Of a stretch of 64,000 bases of DNA, positions 1 through 9,317 are shown piece after piece. The translations under genes and the position numbers were made by a program. This stretch comes from Magicicada septendecula (lineage: Eukaryota > Arthropoda > Insecta > Hemiptera > Cicadidae), in assembly GCA_034769895.1 (NCBI GenBank), contig CM068372.1, positions 370,965,258 to 371,029,257 on the forward strand. The letters run 5' to 3'. The number at the start of each line of letters is the position of its first letter. Position 1 is the stretch's first letter. Under the pieces are notes generated by a model. The model was not told where the DNA came from. It saw only the letters and a list, made by a program, of their open reading frames with translations, and did not search any database.

Positions 1-308
1 CTGTCGGAGCAAATTTGTTTAATAACAAAATATAATTTTGTATAATACTGAATAACTACTAATCACAATTTAATAAACTAGTACAGAGTTGTAACCACTG
101 TTCTTTATTTCATAGGAAAGTGCATTATATGATTTGTGTATTTTAGCGACTAGCAAAAGTGACGGTAAGCGCTCGACATCGGAAACTCGGCGAACTACCA
201 GCGAGATTAAGAAATTCGCATGTGGCGGGAGTAATTTGAACTCACCATACCGTAATAGCCACGAACGCTCAATCGTCCTATTCTTTTTAATTGTTTTCAG
301 ATTAAACA
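1..308 (+). repeat. 3' part of a gypsy-type LTR, cut by the window edge
   Basis: This stretch ends in AAACA and is followed after three bases by a primer-binding site, so it reads as the 3' part of an LTR on the plus strand. It is a diverged relative of the long LTRs at 9318-12135 and 15493-18337. All three share the block around positions 90-160 (AGTACAGAG, TTTATTTCATAGGAA) and the same end and PBS. The 5' part of the LTR lies outside the window. No real coding frame is present. Confidence 0.7.
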
Positions 309-311
309 ATT

Positions 312-326
312 TGGCGCCACCCGGGA
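312..326 (+). other. Primer-binding site and leader splice-donor motif
   Basis: TGGCGCCACCCGGGA follows the LTR end and is identical to the site next to the two long LTRs further right (there on the minus strand). About 23 bases downstream, CAG|GTAAGGTT (positions 349-358) is a strong splice-donor consensus that is also conserved in the other two copies. The primer tRNA is not identified. The first bases match the lysine tRNA type, but the match does not continue. Confidence 0.7.
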
Positions 327-493
327 AATACAACCACATATTAAAGAACAGGTAAGGTTCCCACTCGCGTGTACTGGTAATTCGAGAATTCGCTACGGAC
401 ATCGTCAGCGTAACCATAAAGTAACGACCACAACGTGTGAGGCGAACACACGATACACACATTTTCAGGGACGATAAGAGTTTCTTCGTTACA
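327..493 (+). other. Leader of the truncated LTR element, non-coding
   Basis: This is the sequence between the PBS and the inverted RT scrap. It aligns loosely with the leaders at 9144-9299 and 15310-15474 (shared GTAAGGTT, AAAGTAACGAC and GTGTGAGGCGAACACAC-like blocks) and then stops abruptly at the RT fragment. It therefore marks an internal deletion or rearrangement. Confidence 0.5.
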
Positions 494-661
494 ATATATG
501 TCCCGCCTCGATCTCAAAAGTGGATTCTGGCAAATTCCCCTTGCTAAAGAATCAAGGAAGTACACAGCATTTCTGTATCGGAATAAATGCTACCAATTCA
601 AAGTAGTTCCCTTTGGATTAGTAACAAGTTTAGCCGCCATGGTCAGGTGTTTGGAATTAGC
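494..661 (+). pseudogene. Inverted scrap of gypsy reverse transcriptase
   Basis: The translation contains MSRLDLKSGFWQIPLAKES and continues through FPFGLVTS-type sequence, which is RT blocks 3 and 4. It is nearly identical to the minus-strand RT at about 5935-6101, but lies in the opposite orientation and ends abruptly within the LELA segment. It is about 56 codons long, has neither the catalytic aspartates nor a start, and cannot be functional. Its right edge abuts the gag fragment of the opposite strand. Confidence 0.85.
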
Positions 662-1544
662 GTCCGAAATGGTGTGCCAATTTATTGACCATATCCGGTT
701 CCGTTATGATAGGTTCTAGGTATTTAGCCCTTGATATTAATTGAATTACGTATGATTCTTTGGAACCTTTGGTACTGGAATATTTTCCAAACTCCAGTTG
801 CACGCGGATCTTTCTCTGGACCTCCTCATTCCAGTATCTAGCCCTGAAATGCTTTACCAGATCTTCATATGTGCTGATCTTATCCTGAATGACAGAGAAC
901 CACTCCGCCGCAGTACCCTTTAGTCGCCGTACTACGAAATTAATTTTGTCGGGCTCACTTAAATTGTCCCCAATCGCTTCCAGATCCCGTTGGCAAACTT
1001 TAGTGAAGTTCATGGGGTTTTCATTTTCTCGTCCAAAGAACTTCAGCTGCGAATTAGCGTCATCTAAGGTCTTGTAGACATATGTAGTATAATTGAGCGG
1101 TGACGACGTATTTTGCAGTCGTGACACTTGATGTTGCAGCTCTTGGATTCGCATGTCTTGCTCGGCCACTAATTCACTCACTGTGGACGCGTGCTATACT
1201 AATTTCTCCTCAATCCCGGAGATTTTAGCCTCGCATTCACTAATGCGTGAATTATTAACCTCTAACACCGACTCTATGTTAGATCTTATAACTTCTACCG
1301 TCTCGCTAATTCGCTTTTCCGTAGCTTCTAACATTTGTTTGCTCTGTTTGGATTGGTCTTGCACGGCCGCATATATTTTTTTGTTCTCGTCATGGAGCGC
1401 TTTATTTCATTTCATGACTTCTTCTGAATGTTTCTGCATATTCGGTTCCATCTTCGCTTGACTGGCTTTATTTTCTTCGGACATGGTTTTCATATTAGCT
1501 AATACGGCCGCTAAAGCATTCTTTATTTCTGCTAAATCCGCCAT
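657..1544 (-). pseudogene. Gypsy gag, N-terminal coiled coil and capsid part, broken
   Basis: The frame starts at an ATG at 1544 and runs to 657 with two in-frame stops, a TGA at 1407-1409 and a TAG at 1194-1196. The first 130 or so codons are rich in Glu, Lys, Asn and Gln and read as a coiled coil. The remainder contains a retrotransposon gag/capsid-like region (the FFGRENENPMNF and GTAAEWFSVIQDK stretches). The C-terminal part is missing and joins an inverted RT scrap. The matching gag C-terminus is at about 6884-7455, so this piece is out of order relative to the pol genes on the same strand. This implies rearrangement or a second copy. Confidence 0.75.
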
Positions 1545-3827
1545 ACTGATCAAACTTAATTTAAAATTCTATTAAAATTTAAATTCCTTGACTTAACGCT
1601 ACGAAACTTATTATTATTATAAGATTATTATCGTAGTGTAACCCAGTTTATATGCACACAGTAAGCAGTTCAATATACGAAAATGTAAATAACCTAATCT
1701 AACACACAAAACAACTAATAATCTACCTCCAATATACTGATAAAATTGTTCATATATGACACACAAGAGAATATGCACAATTGATAAATTATATCCTCAG
1801 ATTTTCATATGAACCATACACACATAAATATTACATTAATTATAATTATACGTCGGATTTTACCAACAAATTTTATATTCTTTGACATATATAGAATAGC
1901 GTAAAGTTACCGTTATTTTTCGTGCCCCACGTTGCTAAGAGCCAAATATCTCTATGCGACAACACAAATAACTTAACTATTGGCGCATAAGATATGGTAG
2001 TATGTGTGTTTTAATGCAAAAGTCTATATTGGAGGGTTTAAGATTATTTATTGCACACAAGACATATGAAATTGTTTATACTATATATTTGACAAGCATA
2101 ATAATGATAGTGTTTCAGATTAGTCTTTTAAAGTGTTAATTATTGTTCATATACGAGTTGTGGTACATTACATATATGATGATTCCCACGCCGATGTTGA
2201 TGGAACGGGGGGGGGGCTTTGCTGTGTCGTGGAGTCGTCAGGCGTGGCGTACGATGACAGATGGTTCACCCTGGTGACGCTTCCAGCTGGGCTGGTGTCC
2301 TGGAGTTCCAACGTTGACACTGACGCTTCGCACACGAACAACAGTTCTAGGGATACTGCTTCTGAAATTTTATACAGTAGGCCTATTTATAATTCATAAG
2401 TATCTCAGGTCACAGTGGGTATTACTTAGAAACGGTATATTCGGCTTATACCAATCCGGACTCTTCAATTGTTCACGCGTAATACTGAGTCTACCACGGT
2501 CAGCAGACCTCCCTATGCGGAAATCTTCCACTCACACGGAAACTACTGATGATAATATTTTATTAATAAGTAAATTATGAAATACTACTGGTACTGCAGA
2601 ATACCTCACACAGTAACACGGTCTAAGTTCACTTATTTATACACGCTATGTTACAATAACAATACCGTGTGTAAAGATGTATTAAACAAACAGTTCTGAG
2701 CGTTCGCACTCGTTACTACCTCCGAAGAGACTTAACAAATTCTTGCAAGCGAAAAATCTTGCACAAGAATTGCACGTTCCGATCGTGATAGGTAGATGAG
2801 AAGAACTAACTGTGCAGCCACAGACTTAAGAAAATTCTGACTGCCTTCCAGCTTTTTATTGGTGGAAGGAAGTCACATGGTTACTTTGCACACGACTCGG
2901 CAGTGTTTCATGCCGTAAAGTGCATCGAATTTGCAAGAGCATGCATAGATGGTTATCTTTGAATGCCTTTATCTCACGCAGAAATGCGTTGTACAACGAG
3001 CTTTATATTTTAACGAAATCATATTTTAACGTCATTTTAAGCTTAGGAAATATACGAGAACTGTAGCTAATATAGTAGTTTATGTTCAGTTCAAGTGTCA
3101 CAATGGTTCGATAATTATATCACGCACAGCCGGGAAAACGTTTATCACTCGCGCACGCGCGCACATTTCCACTGACATAGTAGGCCTACATGAATAAATA
3201 ACATATAAAATAATACACAGTTTGACTAACCCTAATTCCTTATACGTTCTAAAACTTATACCACAAAAACCAAACCTAACAAACTACCATTTGAAACATG
3301 AATGTTTACCGTCTGTGTATTACACAAGCCTGCACTGCTTATCAGGATCCTGTGTTTCATTGCAGGATTAACCCCTTCCCGCTAAAAAAATTTTTTCTTT
3401 TTTTTTTTAGTTGACTAACAAAAATAAAAAATGTTTTTTCTTTTGATACATCCATAACAAATTCCTAACCTTATGAGTAATACAACACTAATATTCTCAA
3501 ACGTAAAATCAAATAAACAACTTCTTTACAATACTAACATTCCATAACTGTCAACTTGACAGAATAAATAAACCAAAGGCACGTGGCAACAATGACCTTT
3601 AAACCATAACAAATACACATGTTCTTGACAAGCAGATAGCAATTGGGCAAGGTCGCAATGTAAACCCTCCAAACCCTGGCGTGTTACACAACAGACTGCA
3701 TTCCTTATCTCTACTAGATTACCGTTCATTCGCAGAATTACCCTATAACATTTATACATGAACTGACATACTTTAAAAAAAGCTACACATTCTTACATCC
3801 TATATCCTGACATTTGTTTATGTTTAT
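1545..3827. other. No gene seen; AT-rich, possible LTR remains
   Basis: No convincing coding frame, RNA gene or bounded repeat is found. A G9 run lies near 2205. On the minus strand there is a TATAAATAAG motif near 2632-2641, and a purine tract (GGGAAGGGG) near 3373-3381. These would suit the promoter and polypurine tract of an old minus-strand LTR lying between the pol block (ending at 3828) and the gag block (starting at 1544). I could not define LTR ends or a PBS, so this stays a suggestion. Confidence 0.35.
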
Positions 3828-4919
3828 TTATGGAATTTTTGTATAATACTTTCTCAGCGACGAAGCATGAAATTTACCAATCGCACGGTTAGTGTTGGGA
3901 TTGGTTAATATGAACGTATTCTCTCCAACCTGCTCAGATAGGGTATAAGGACCATTCTGTAGCCTGAAAAACTTCGCGGCTGTGTTGTCCTCCCTTCTTC
4001 CAACATTCAATGCACGCAAAAGCACACTCTCCCCAGTCTTGAAACTCACCACCTTACGTTCGGCATTAAACTTTTCCGTGCGCTCTTCTGCGCACTTTTT
4101 AATGCGTCGCCTCGCCTCAAGTTTCTTTATTTCGACTGGTATCGGTACATTCTGAGTAGATAGCCTTTCGACGTGACCTTCCCAGATCCGTCCTGGCATC
4201 GCTCCGGTTTGAAGTTCATTTGGGGTATATCCTGTAGTCGAATTGTAATTGCCATTTATGGCAGATTCGAAAAATTCCAGGAATTCCGGCCATTTACTCT
4301 GGTTAACATTACAATATGTCCGGAATAATCTTCCTAACTCCTTATTGACGCGTTCAGCCACGTTTCCTTGCGGTCTCCGGATCGCTGTCAGTACAGTCTG
4401 GACACCGTGTTTTTCTAGCTCAGAGTGCCATTTGGTGTTCGTAAACTGATTCCCCTGATCCTATAGTATTTTTTTAATGGGCACATATTTCGGTATGTAT
4501 TTATTTAATATGATGTTTACTACAGCCGATGTTGTAGCACTACCGATGGCGTACAGGCTGACATGCTTGGTGAAGGCATCGGTACAAACCACAAGGTTCG
4601 TCATCCCACGCGCCGCCCGCGGAAGTGGACCTAAAAAGTCAATGCAGACTAAGTAGTTTTTATTCCTTGGCACAATGTTACCCATTTCTACCTGGGTATG
4701 TTGCTTGGGATATTTCGCAGTTTGGCAGGCGTGGCATGTGCGAAGTATGGCCTTTACTTTCCTGGCCATATTTAGCCATACAAAATCCTCCCGCATTGCT
4801 AGGTAACATTTATAAGCCCCCGCATGTGCTAGGCTCTCGTGACACATCCAGGTAAGGTCTTCCACCATCGCGTCAGGCACCATGATTTTCCAACCCCCAT
4901 TAACAATTTTATACAGCAC
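3828..4919 (-). pseudogene. Gypsy integrase, one nonsense codon
   Basis: This is the retroviral-type integrase of the old gypsy element, which would join element cDNA to chromosomal DNA. The N-terminal zinc-binding HHCC module is visible (HESLAHAG, then CHAC). The catalytic core shows the first Asp in CIDFLGP, the second Asp in DQGNQF and the Glu in NVAERVNKELG, so the DDE triad is present. A TAG at 4461-4463 interrupts the frame just before the second Asp, and both halves are in the same frame. The C-terminal segment continues to 3828 (FHASSLRKYY). A frameshift separates the integrase start from the upstream RNase H region near 4920-5045. Confidence 0.85.
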
Positions 4920-5041
4920 ATTTTTATTTTGTATTTGGGGTTTTCTTGGATCCGGATCGCGTTACTGATTTGGTTTAATTTGGTGTCCCGTTGCTGTTCC
5001 GTACCAATATTTTTTAACTTATTCTTAAGACTATCTTCTAC

Positions 5042-6536
5042 TTTTTATTTAATACCCAGAATTTGTACTTTATTATTTGAAGCATGTCGCTCTTCCATTA
5101 CCGGAGGGTATCGGCTTAACGTGTCCGCCGTTTTGTTCTCGCTGGCCTTGCAGTACTTAATCGTGAAGTCATATTCCTGGATGGCCATGATCCAACGGGA
5201 TATGCGAGCATTAGCCAACTTGCAGCGCAGCATGAACGATAAGGCCTGGTTGTCCGAAAGGATTTCGAAATGTTGCCCTACCAGGTAGTATCGAAACTTG
5301 CTGATGCAGTATACTATGGCCAAGATTTCCTTCTCTGAGGTGAAGTAGTTGCGTTCAGCCCTTTTAGTGATCTACTGCTGTGAGCGATCACTTTGTGCTC
5401 ACCCTTTTCATTTCGTTGGCAGAGTACTCCTCCGATGGTATAATCCGAGGCGTCGCAATTTAAGACATACGTGCCCTCCTTCTCGGGATGGAATACGTGA
5501 AGGTTTCTGCTGTACAGCTCTTTGGTTGCGTTAAAGGCATACTCGTGACGCTCCTCCCATCTATATTTTGTATTCTTACGTAGCAGTTCCAGCAACGGCT
5601 CAATTGTTTCAGAATACTCAGTAAAACGTCGGAAATAACCCGTCAGACCGAGGAACGCTCTGATGTCCTTAGGTTTCGTGGGGTTCGGGAACTCCATGAT
5701 TGCTTGTATTTTTTCAGGATCAGCTGTTATACCATCCGCCGAAATTATATGTCCTAAAAACTTAATCTGCGATTTACCAAACTCGCACTCTTCAAGTTTG
5801 AGGGTCAGGTTAGCGTCTTTTAATTTTTGAAATACGATTTCGAGGTGTTGGATATGCTCTTCGAAAGATATGGATATAATCAAAATATCATCCACGAATA
5901 CGATAACAAAATCTTCCACCTCAGGACCCAAAGCTAATTCCAAAAACCTGACCATGCCGGCTAAACTTGTTACTAATCCAAAGGGAAATACTTTGAATTG
6001 GTAGCATTTATTCCGATACAGAAATGCTGTGTACTTCCTTGATTCTTTAGCAAGGGGAATTTGCCAGAATCCACTTTTGAGATCGAGGCGGGACATATAT
6101 TTAACCCCCTGGCATTTAACGAACAGGTTCTCCGCATTCGGAGCACAGTCGTAGCATTTTTTTGTAATGGTGTTAAGGTTCCTCATGTCAATACATAACC
6201 TAACGTCATTATTCTTTTTCTTGACAACTACCATAGGGTTCAGAAAGTTGCTATCTGTGCGTTCTATCACGCCACTCTCACGCATCTCCCTGACTTCTTC
6301 ATCAACTTGCTGTTGATAGTGTAGAGGGATGGGGTAAGTTTTCCGCACAAATTTATTCTAATCAGTGATCTGAATTGTGTGCTCGTATACATTTGTTGTG
6401 GTCGGTTTATTTGAAAATACCGACCCGAATTTATCTAGCACACGTTGTAGTTTGTTTTGCTCGCTGCCCGTTACCTGACTACTGTGGGTCAGTGAGTTAT
6501 GTGTTATCTTATCGGCTTGTTGAACAGCCGGTCGGG
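5042..6536 (-). pseudogene. Gypsy reverse transcriptase and RNase H, broken
   Basis: The RT runs from the linker after the protease (about 6536) through VVVKKKNNDVRLCIDMRNLN, DLKSGFWQIPL and the catalytic VFVDDI motif (about 5888-5899) to the thumb region. RNase H follows (LNCDASDYTIGGVLCQ, ILSDNQALS, ENKTADTLSRYPP). Breaks seen are an in-frame TAG at 6358-6360, a one-base shift near 5345 between the RT and RNase H frames, and a stop at 5045-5047 in the linker to integrase. Gene order gag, protease, RT, RNase H, integrase is that of Ty3/gypsy. The element is old and inactive. Confidence 0.85.
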
Positions 6537-6883
6537 CTAATGTATACGGCTTACATACGGACCCCTCCTGCGTCCCAATATGATATTGTGTTGATTATAA
6601 TTAACTGTACATTTCAACGTTTTATTTGGAAAATCAATGGTAGCGTGCAGTTTATTTAACGTGTCATATACAAGTTTTTTAATTATAAGTACAGTGATTT
6701 CTATTTCTACTCCCTGTATGTATATTGTTATTAGTGCTTGTTTGTCAACCATCTGCGACTCACCCGTCGCTGATTTTATAATTTTGTGATTTACCGGCAG
6801 AATCGGGATGTTTTTAAAGTGGTTTTTGTGCCTCAATAGGAACCGCTCGTCCATCAGCGAGATTTCTTCGCCGCTGTCGAACA
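6537..6883 (-). pseudogene. Gypsy aspartic protease, frameshifted
   Basis: The retropepsin active-site triad DSG is encoded at 6870-6878 on the minus strand, followed by a hydrophobic strand and a typical flap and second half (KSATGESQMVDKQALITIYI). The upstream gag frame meets it through a one-base shift close to the active site, so the polyprotein is broken here. A protease of this type would cleave the gag-pol polyprotein in the particle. It lies directly upstream of the RT region on the same strand. Confidence 0.7.
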
Positions 6884-7455
6884 GTACCTCACCAACACAA
6901 TGTTGATTTTTGCATTGACGACAAGGTTAGTGTCATTTTCAACACTAATATTTTCCTCACATTCATTGCTATCATCATTGCAAACTAAACTATCCCTAAT
7001 TTCTGCAGGATATAGGTCAGACACAACAAATTTATTCTTACAACTAACATTATTCACACTCGATTGATTGAACTGCTTTTTACTGTTGGATCTGATTTTT
7101 GAAAATTTATTTGTATTCTTATGTGTAATATTTACTTTGTTGCACGGACCCATGCCGTGCAGCTTTACACTTTTTTTGACTGCTCTTCATCTGAATCATT
7201 TTCCGTCACTACTGCTACCCTGTTGGTATTAAATTTCTGAGTTGTATTTTTATGTTGTTGTTGTGATTGTTGTTACTTTATTTGAGGTTGATATTGAAAC
7301 TGTTTTCGAGGTGTCTCATTACTGTTACTACCATTACTCTGATTGTCAATACCCTCCCATTTTGTGAGCAATAGGAGTAGCTCTTCTAAGGATTTTACCC
7401 CTTGTGTAATGACGGCAACTTGTATGCCGTAGGGTATTTCATTTTTCCAAAGATG
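6884..7455 (-). pseudogene. Gypsy gag C-terminal part
   Basis: This continues the gag-pol reading direction upstream of the protease. The first visible part (about 7455-7160) reads as the capsid C-terminal segment (GIQVAVITQGVKSLEELLLL) followed by a Gln- and Asn-rich tail, broken by stops near 7274 and 7165. The rest (7153-6884) is a low-complexity Asn/Ser-rich linker. No zinc knuckle was found. The left end abuts unrelated sequence at about 7456, so the N-terminal gag is missing here. A compatible N-terminal piece lies at 657-1544. Confidence 0.6.
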
Positions 7456-7724
7456 TGATGTTCATATGACTTTGCTAATGCCCCGAGTCTCAGTGATGTA
7501 AAAGATATATATGCCAAATTTCAAGAAGATTGGATAATATTTAGAGGTTGCACACTTTGATCAGTTTTGTAAAAGTAGGCAAAAAATACAATATTTCAAT
7601 GTTAATTACTTTTATTGGAAAAACTCGAAATCACAAACTTAAAATAATATTAAAACTAGACACTAAGATTAATAGGTAGTATCATAGGCAAAACATGTGT
7701 TATATTAATCAACTTAGTGCACAT
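7456..7724. other. Unassigned spacer between gypsy and LINE remains
   Basis: This AT-rich sequence has no coding frame or repeat that I recognise. It separates the gag C-terminus on the left from the LINE RT block on the right. Confidence 0.4.
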
Positions 7725-8788
7725 GAGATAATAGGTCGGAGGAAGAAATTAGGAAAAGAAAAGGATTAAAAATTTGGACGGAAGAACTTAAACAGGCTAT
7801 AAAAGATAAAAAGATAGCGTATCATAAATACTTACAAACGCCAAGTGTACAAAATGAGGAAACTTACAAGTCAAAAAGAAATACTGCAAAAGCTATAGCC
7901 AGGAGAGCCCATCAACAATACTGGGATTTATTTGTAAGCAACATAGAACATGACTTGCATGGACGGCAGGAAGTAGCGTATAAAATCATTAAACATCTAA
8001 ACTCTCAGGAAAGAGACACAGCTAGACTAAACGTGATCGAAGATGAAGAATGGAAAAGGCACTACCAAGAACTTTGGTGTCAAGCAGAAGTAAACAGAGA
8101 TGAAGGAAGCGACATAAGTGCTTGGGTGGATATGATTACTTTAGATGAGCTGCAACAGGCACTAAGAGGCTCTAAAAATAGGAAAGCACGTGGACTGGAT
8201 AAGCTAAACGTGGAATTGCTAAAACACGGAGGGCCTCTTTATGAACTGCGATTTCTTCATTTGATTAATGAATGTTGGAAAGCAAATGCTGTGCCATCAG
8301 CATGGAACAAAGCGGAGGTAATATCCCTTTTTAAGAAGGGTGACAGACATAGGTTTGATAACTATAAGGGAATCAGTCTACTTAACTCAGCTTATAAGGT
8401 CTGTTCACGGATAATCAACAATAGATTGAACATTATTACTGACGCATTGTTATGTGAAGAACAGTCAGGTTTTAGAAAGGGACGCTCTTGCATTGACAAT
8501 GTTTTTATAATACAACAACTGATTGAAAAAAGAAGAGTTCAATCTTGAAACGCACATAAGCATGTACAGATTTTAAGAAGGCGTTTGACAAAGTAAATAG
8601 ACAAAAGCTGTGGGAAATTATGAATATAAGAGAGGGTACCCTCGACACTTGATCCAGGCATTGAAAGGACTATATAAACGAGCAGAAATAGTGTTAAATA
8701 CCGGACGAAGTGTAAGCACAGAGCTAGTAACAACACAGAGTGTGCGACAGGGTTGTAGCATATCTCCAACTTTGTTTAATATATACAT
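7725..8788 (+). pseudogene. Non-LTR retrotransposon (LINE) RT fragment
   Basis: The reading frame begins in the endonuclease-RT linker (RKRKGLKIWTEELKQAIKDK, about 7755) and shows LINE RT blocks: GSKNRKARGLDKLNVELLKH, the FKKGDRHRFDNYKGISLL block, CEEQSGFRKGRSCIDN, and SVRQGCSISPTLFNIYI. A frame change occurs around 8545-8560, and another near 8600-8640. The fragment ends just after the SPTLFNIYI block, before the catalytic YADD/FADD box, so it is dead. At its right edge it is joined tail to tail with the endonuclease block of the same LINE in opposite orientation. Confidence 0.85.
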
Positions 8789-9143
8789 ACACGCTCGTAT
8801 ATTTTCCCATTCAGTATTAATATCATTTTCTGTATTGATGTTTGCTAAATATGCTCCCAATCTTTGTTGGTACAGATATTTTATACCGTCGTCTTGGAGC
8901 AGATAAACCTTATATACTTCCTCTGAGTTGATAGTCTTTGTTCTAAATTTTTTCCACCTTCGTAGAAGTTTTATTTCTAATATAACTAGGTAATGATCTG
9001 AGCCTATTTCTGGTCCCCTGTAAACCCTTGTGTCCTGTATTAAGTTCTTCATCTTTTCATTGACTATAACGTAATCAATTAGTGAGCGATGGCCTATAGC
9101 AGTCCATGTATACTGTAACGAACGGGAAGACTCGGTCGTATCT
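8789..9143 (-). pseudogene. LINE apurinic endonuclease C-terminal fragment
   Basis: On the minus strand this encodes the last part of an exonuclease-endonuclease-phosphatase domain. It includes a TWTAIGHRSLIDYVIVNE stretch and the SDHYLV catalytic His motif, followed by the linker towards RT (NTEWENIRA). The linker ends where the plus-strand RT block at 7725 would naturally begin, so both pieces come from one LINE with the RT part inverted. Its upstream side abuts the leader of a long-LTR element at about 9143. Confidence 0.75.
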
Positions 9144-9317
9144 GTAAAATGTGTACACCTGTTTTTTATGTGTAGAAAGTGTTAGTGTGGTGTGTTCGTC
9201 TCACACCTGTCGTTACTTTAATGGTAGTTGCTAACGAAGTCTGTAGCGTTTTCACAATTATCAGTACAACCTTACCTGTAATTTCATAGGGGTTGTGAAT
9301 CCCGGGTGGCGCCAAAT
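9144..9317 (-). other. Leader and PBS of a truncated long-LTR element (copy A)
   Basis: The PBS TGGCGCCACCCGGGA lies on the minus strand at 9300-9314, three bases from the LTR end. The leader contains the conserved splice-donor motif CAGGTAAGGTT about 30 bases downstream, and is nearly identical to the leader at 15310-15492 until about 9143, where LINE sequence takes over. The internal coding region of this copy is therefore absent. Confidence 0.8.

Noticed and set aside
3526-3759. 77-codon minus-strand frame as an env or accessory gene of the old gypsy
   Set aside because: No signal peptide, membrane segment or family motif, and codon content is like the surrounding non-coding sequence.
7725-9143. 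Twin-primed LINE insertion
   Set aside because: In twin priming the inverted block is the 5' part and precedes the sense 3' part with its tail. Here the blocks have the opposite order and no tail is seen.
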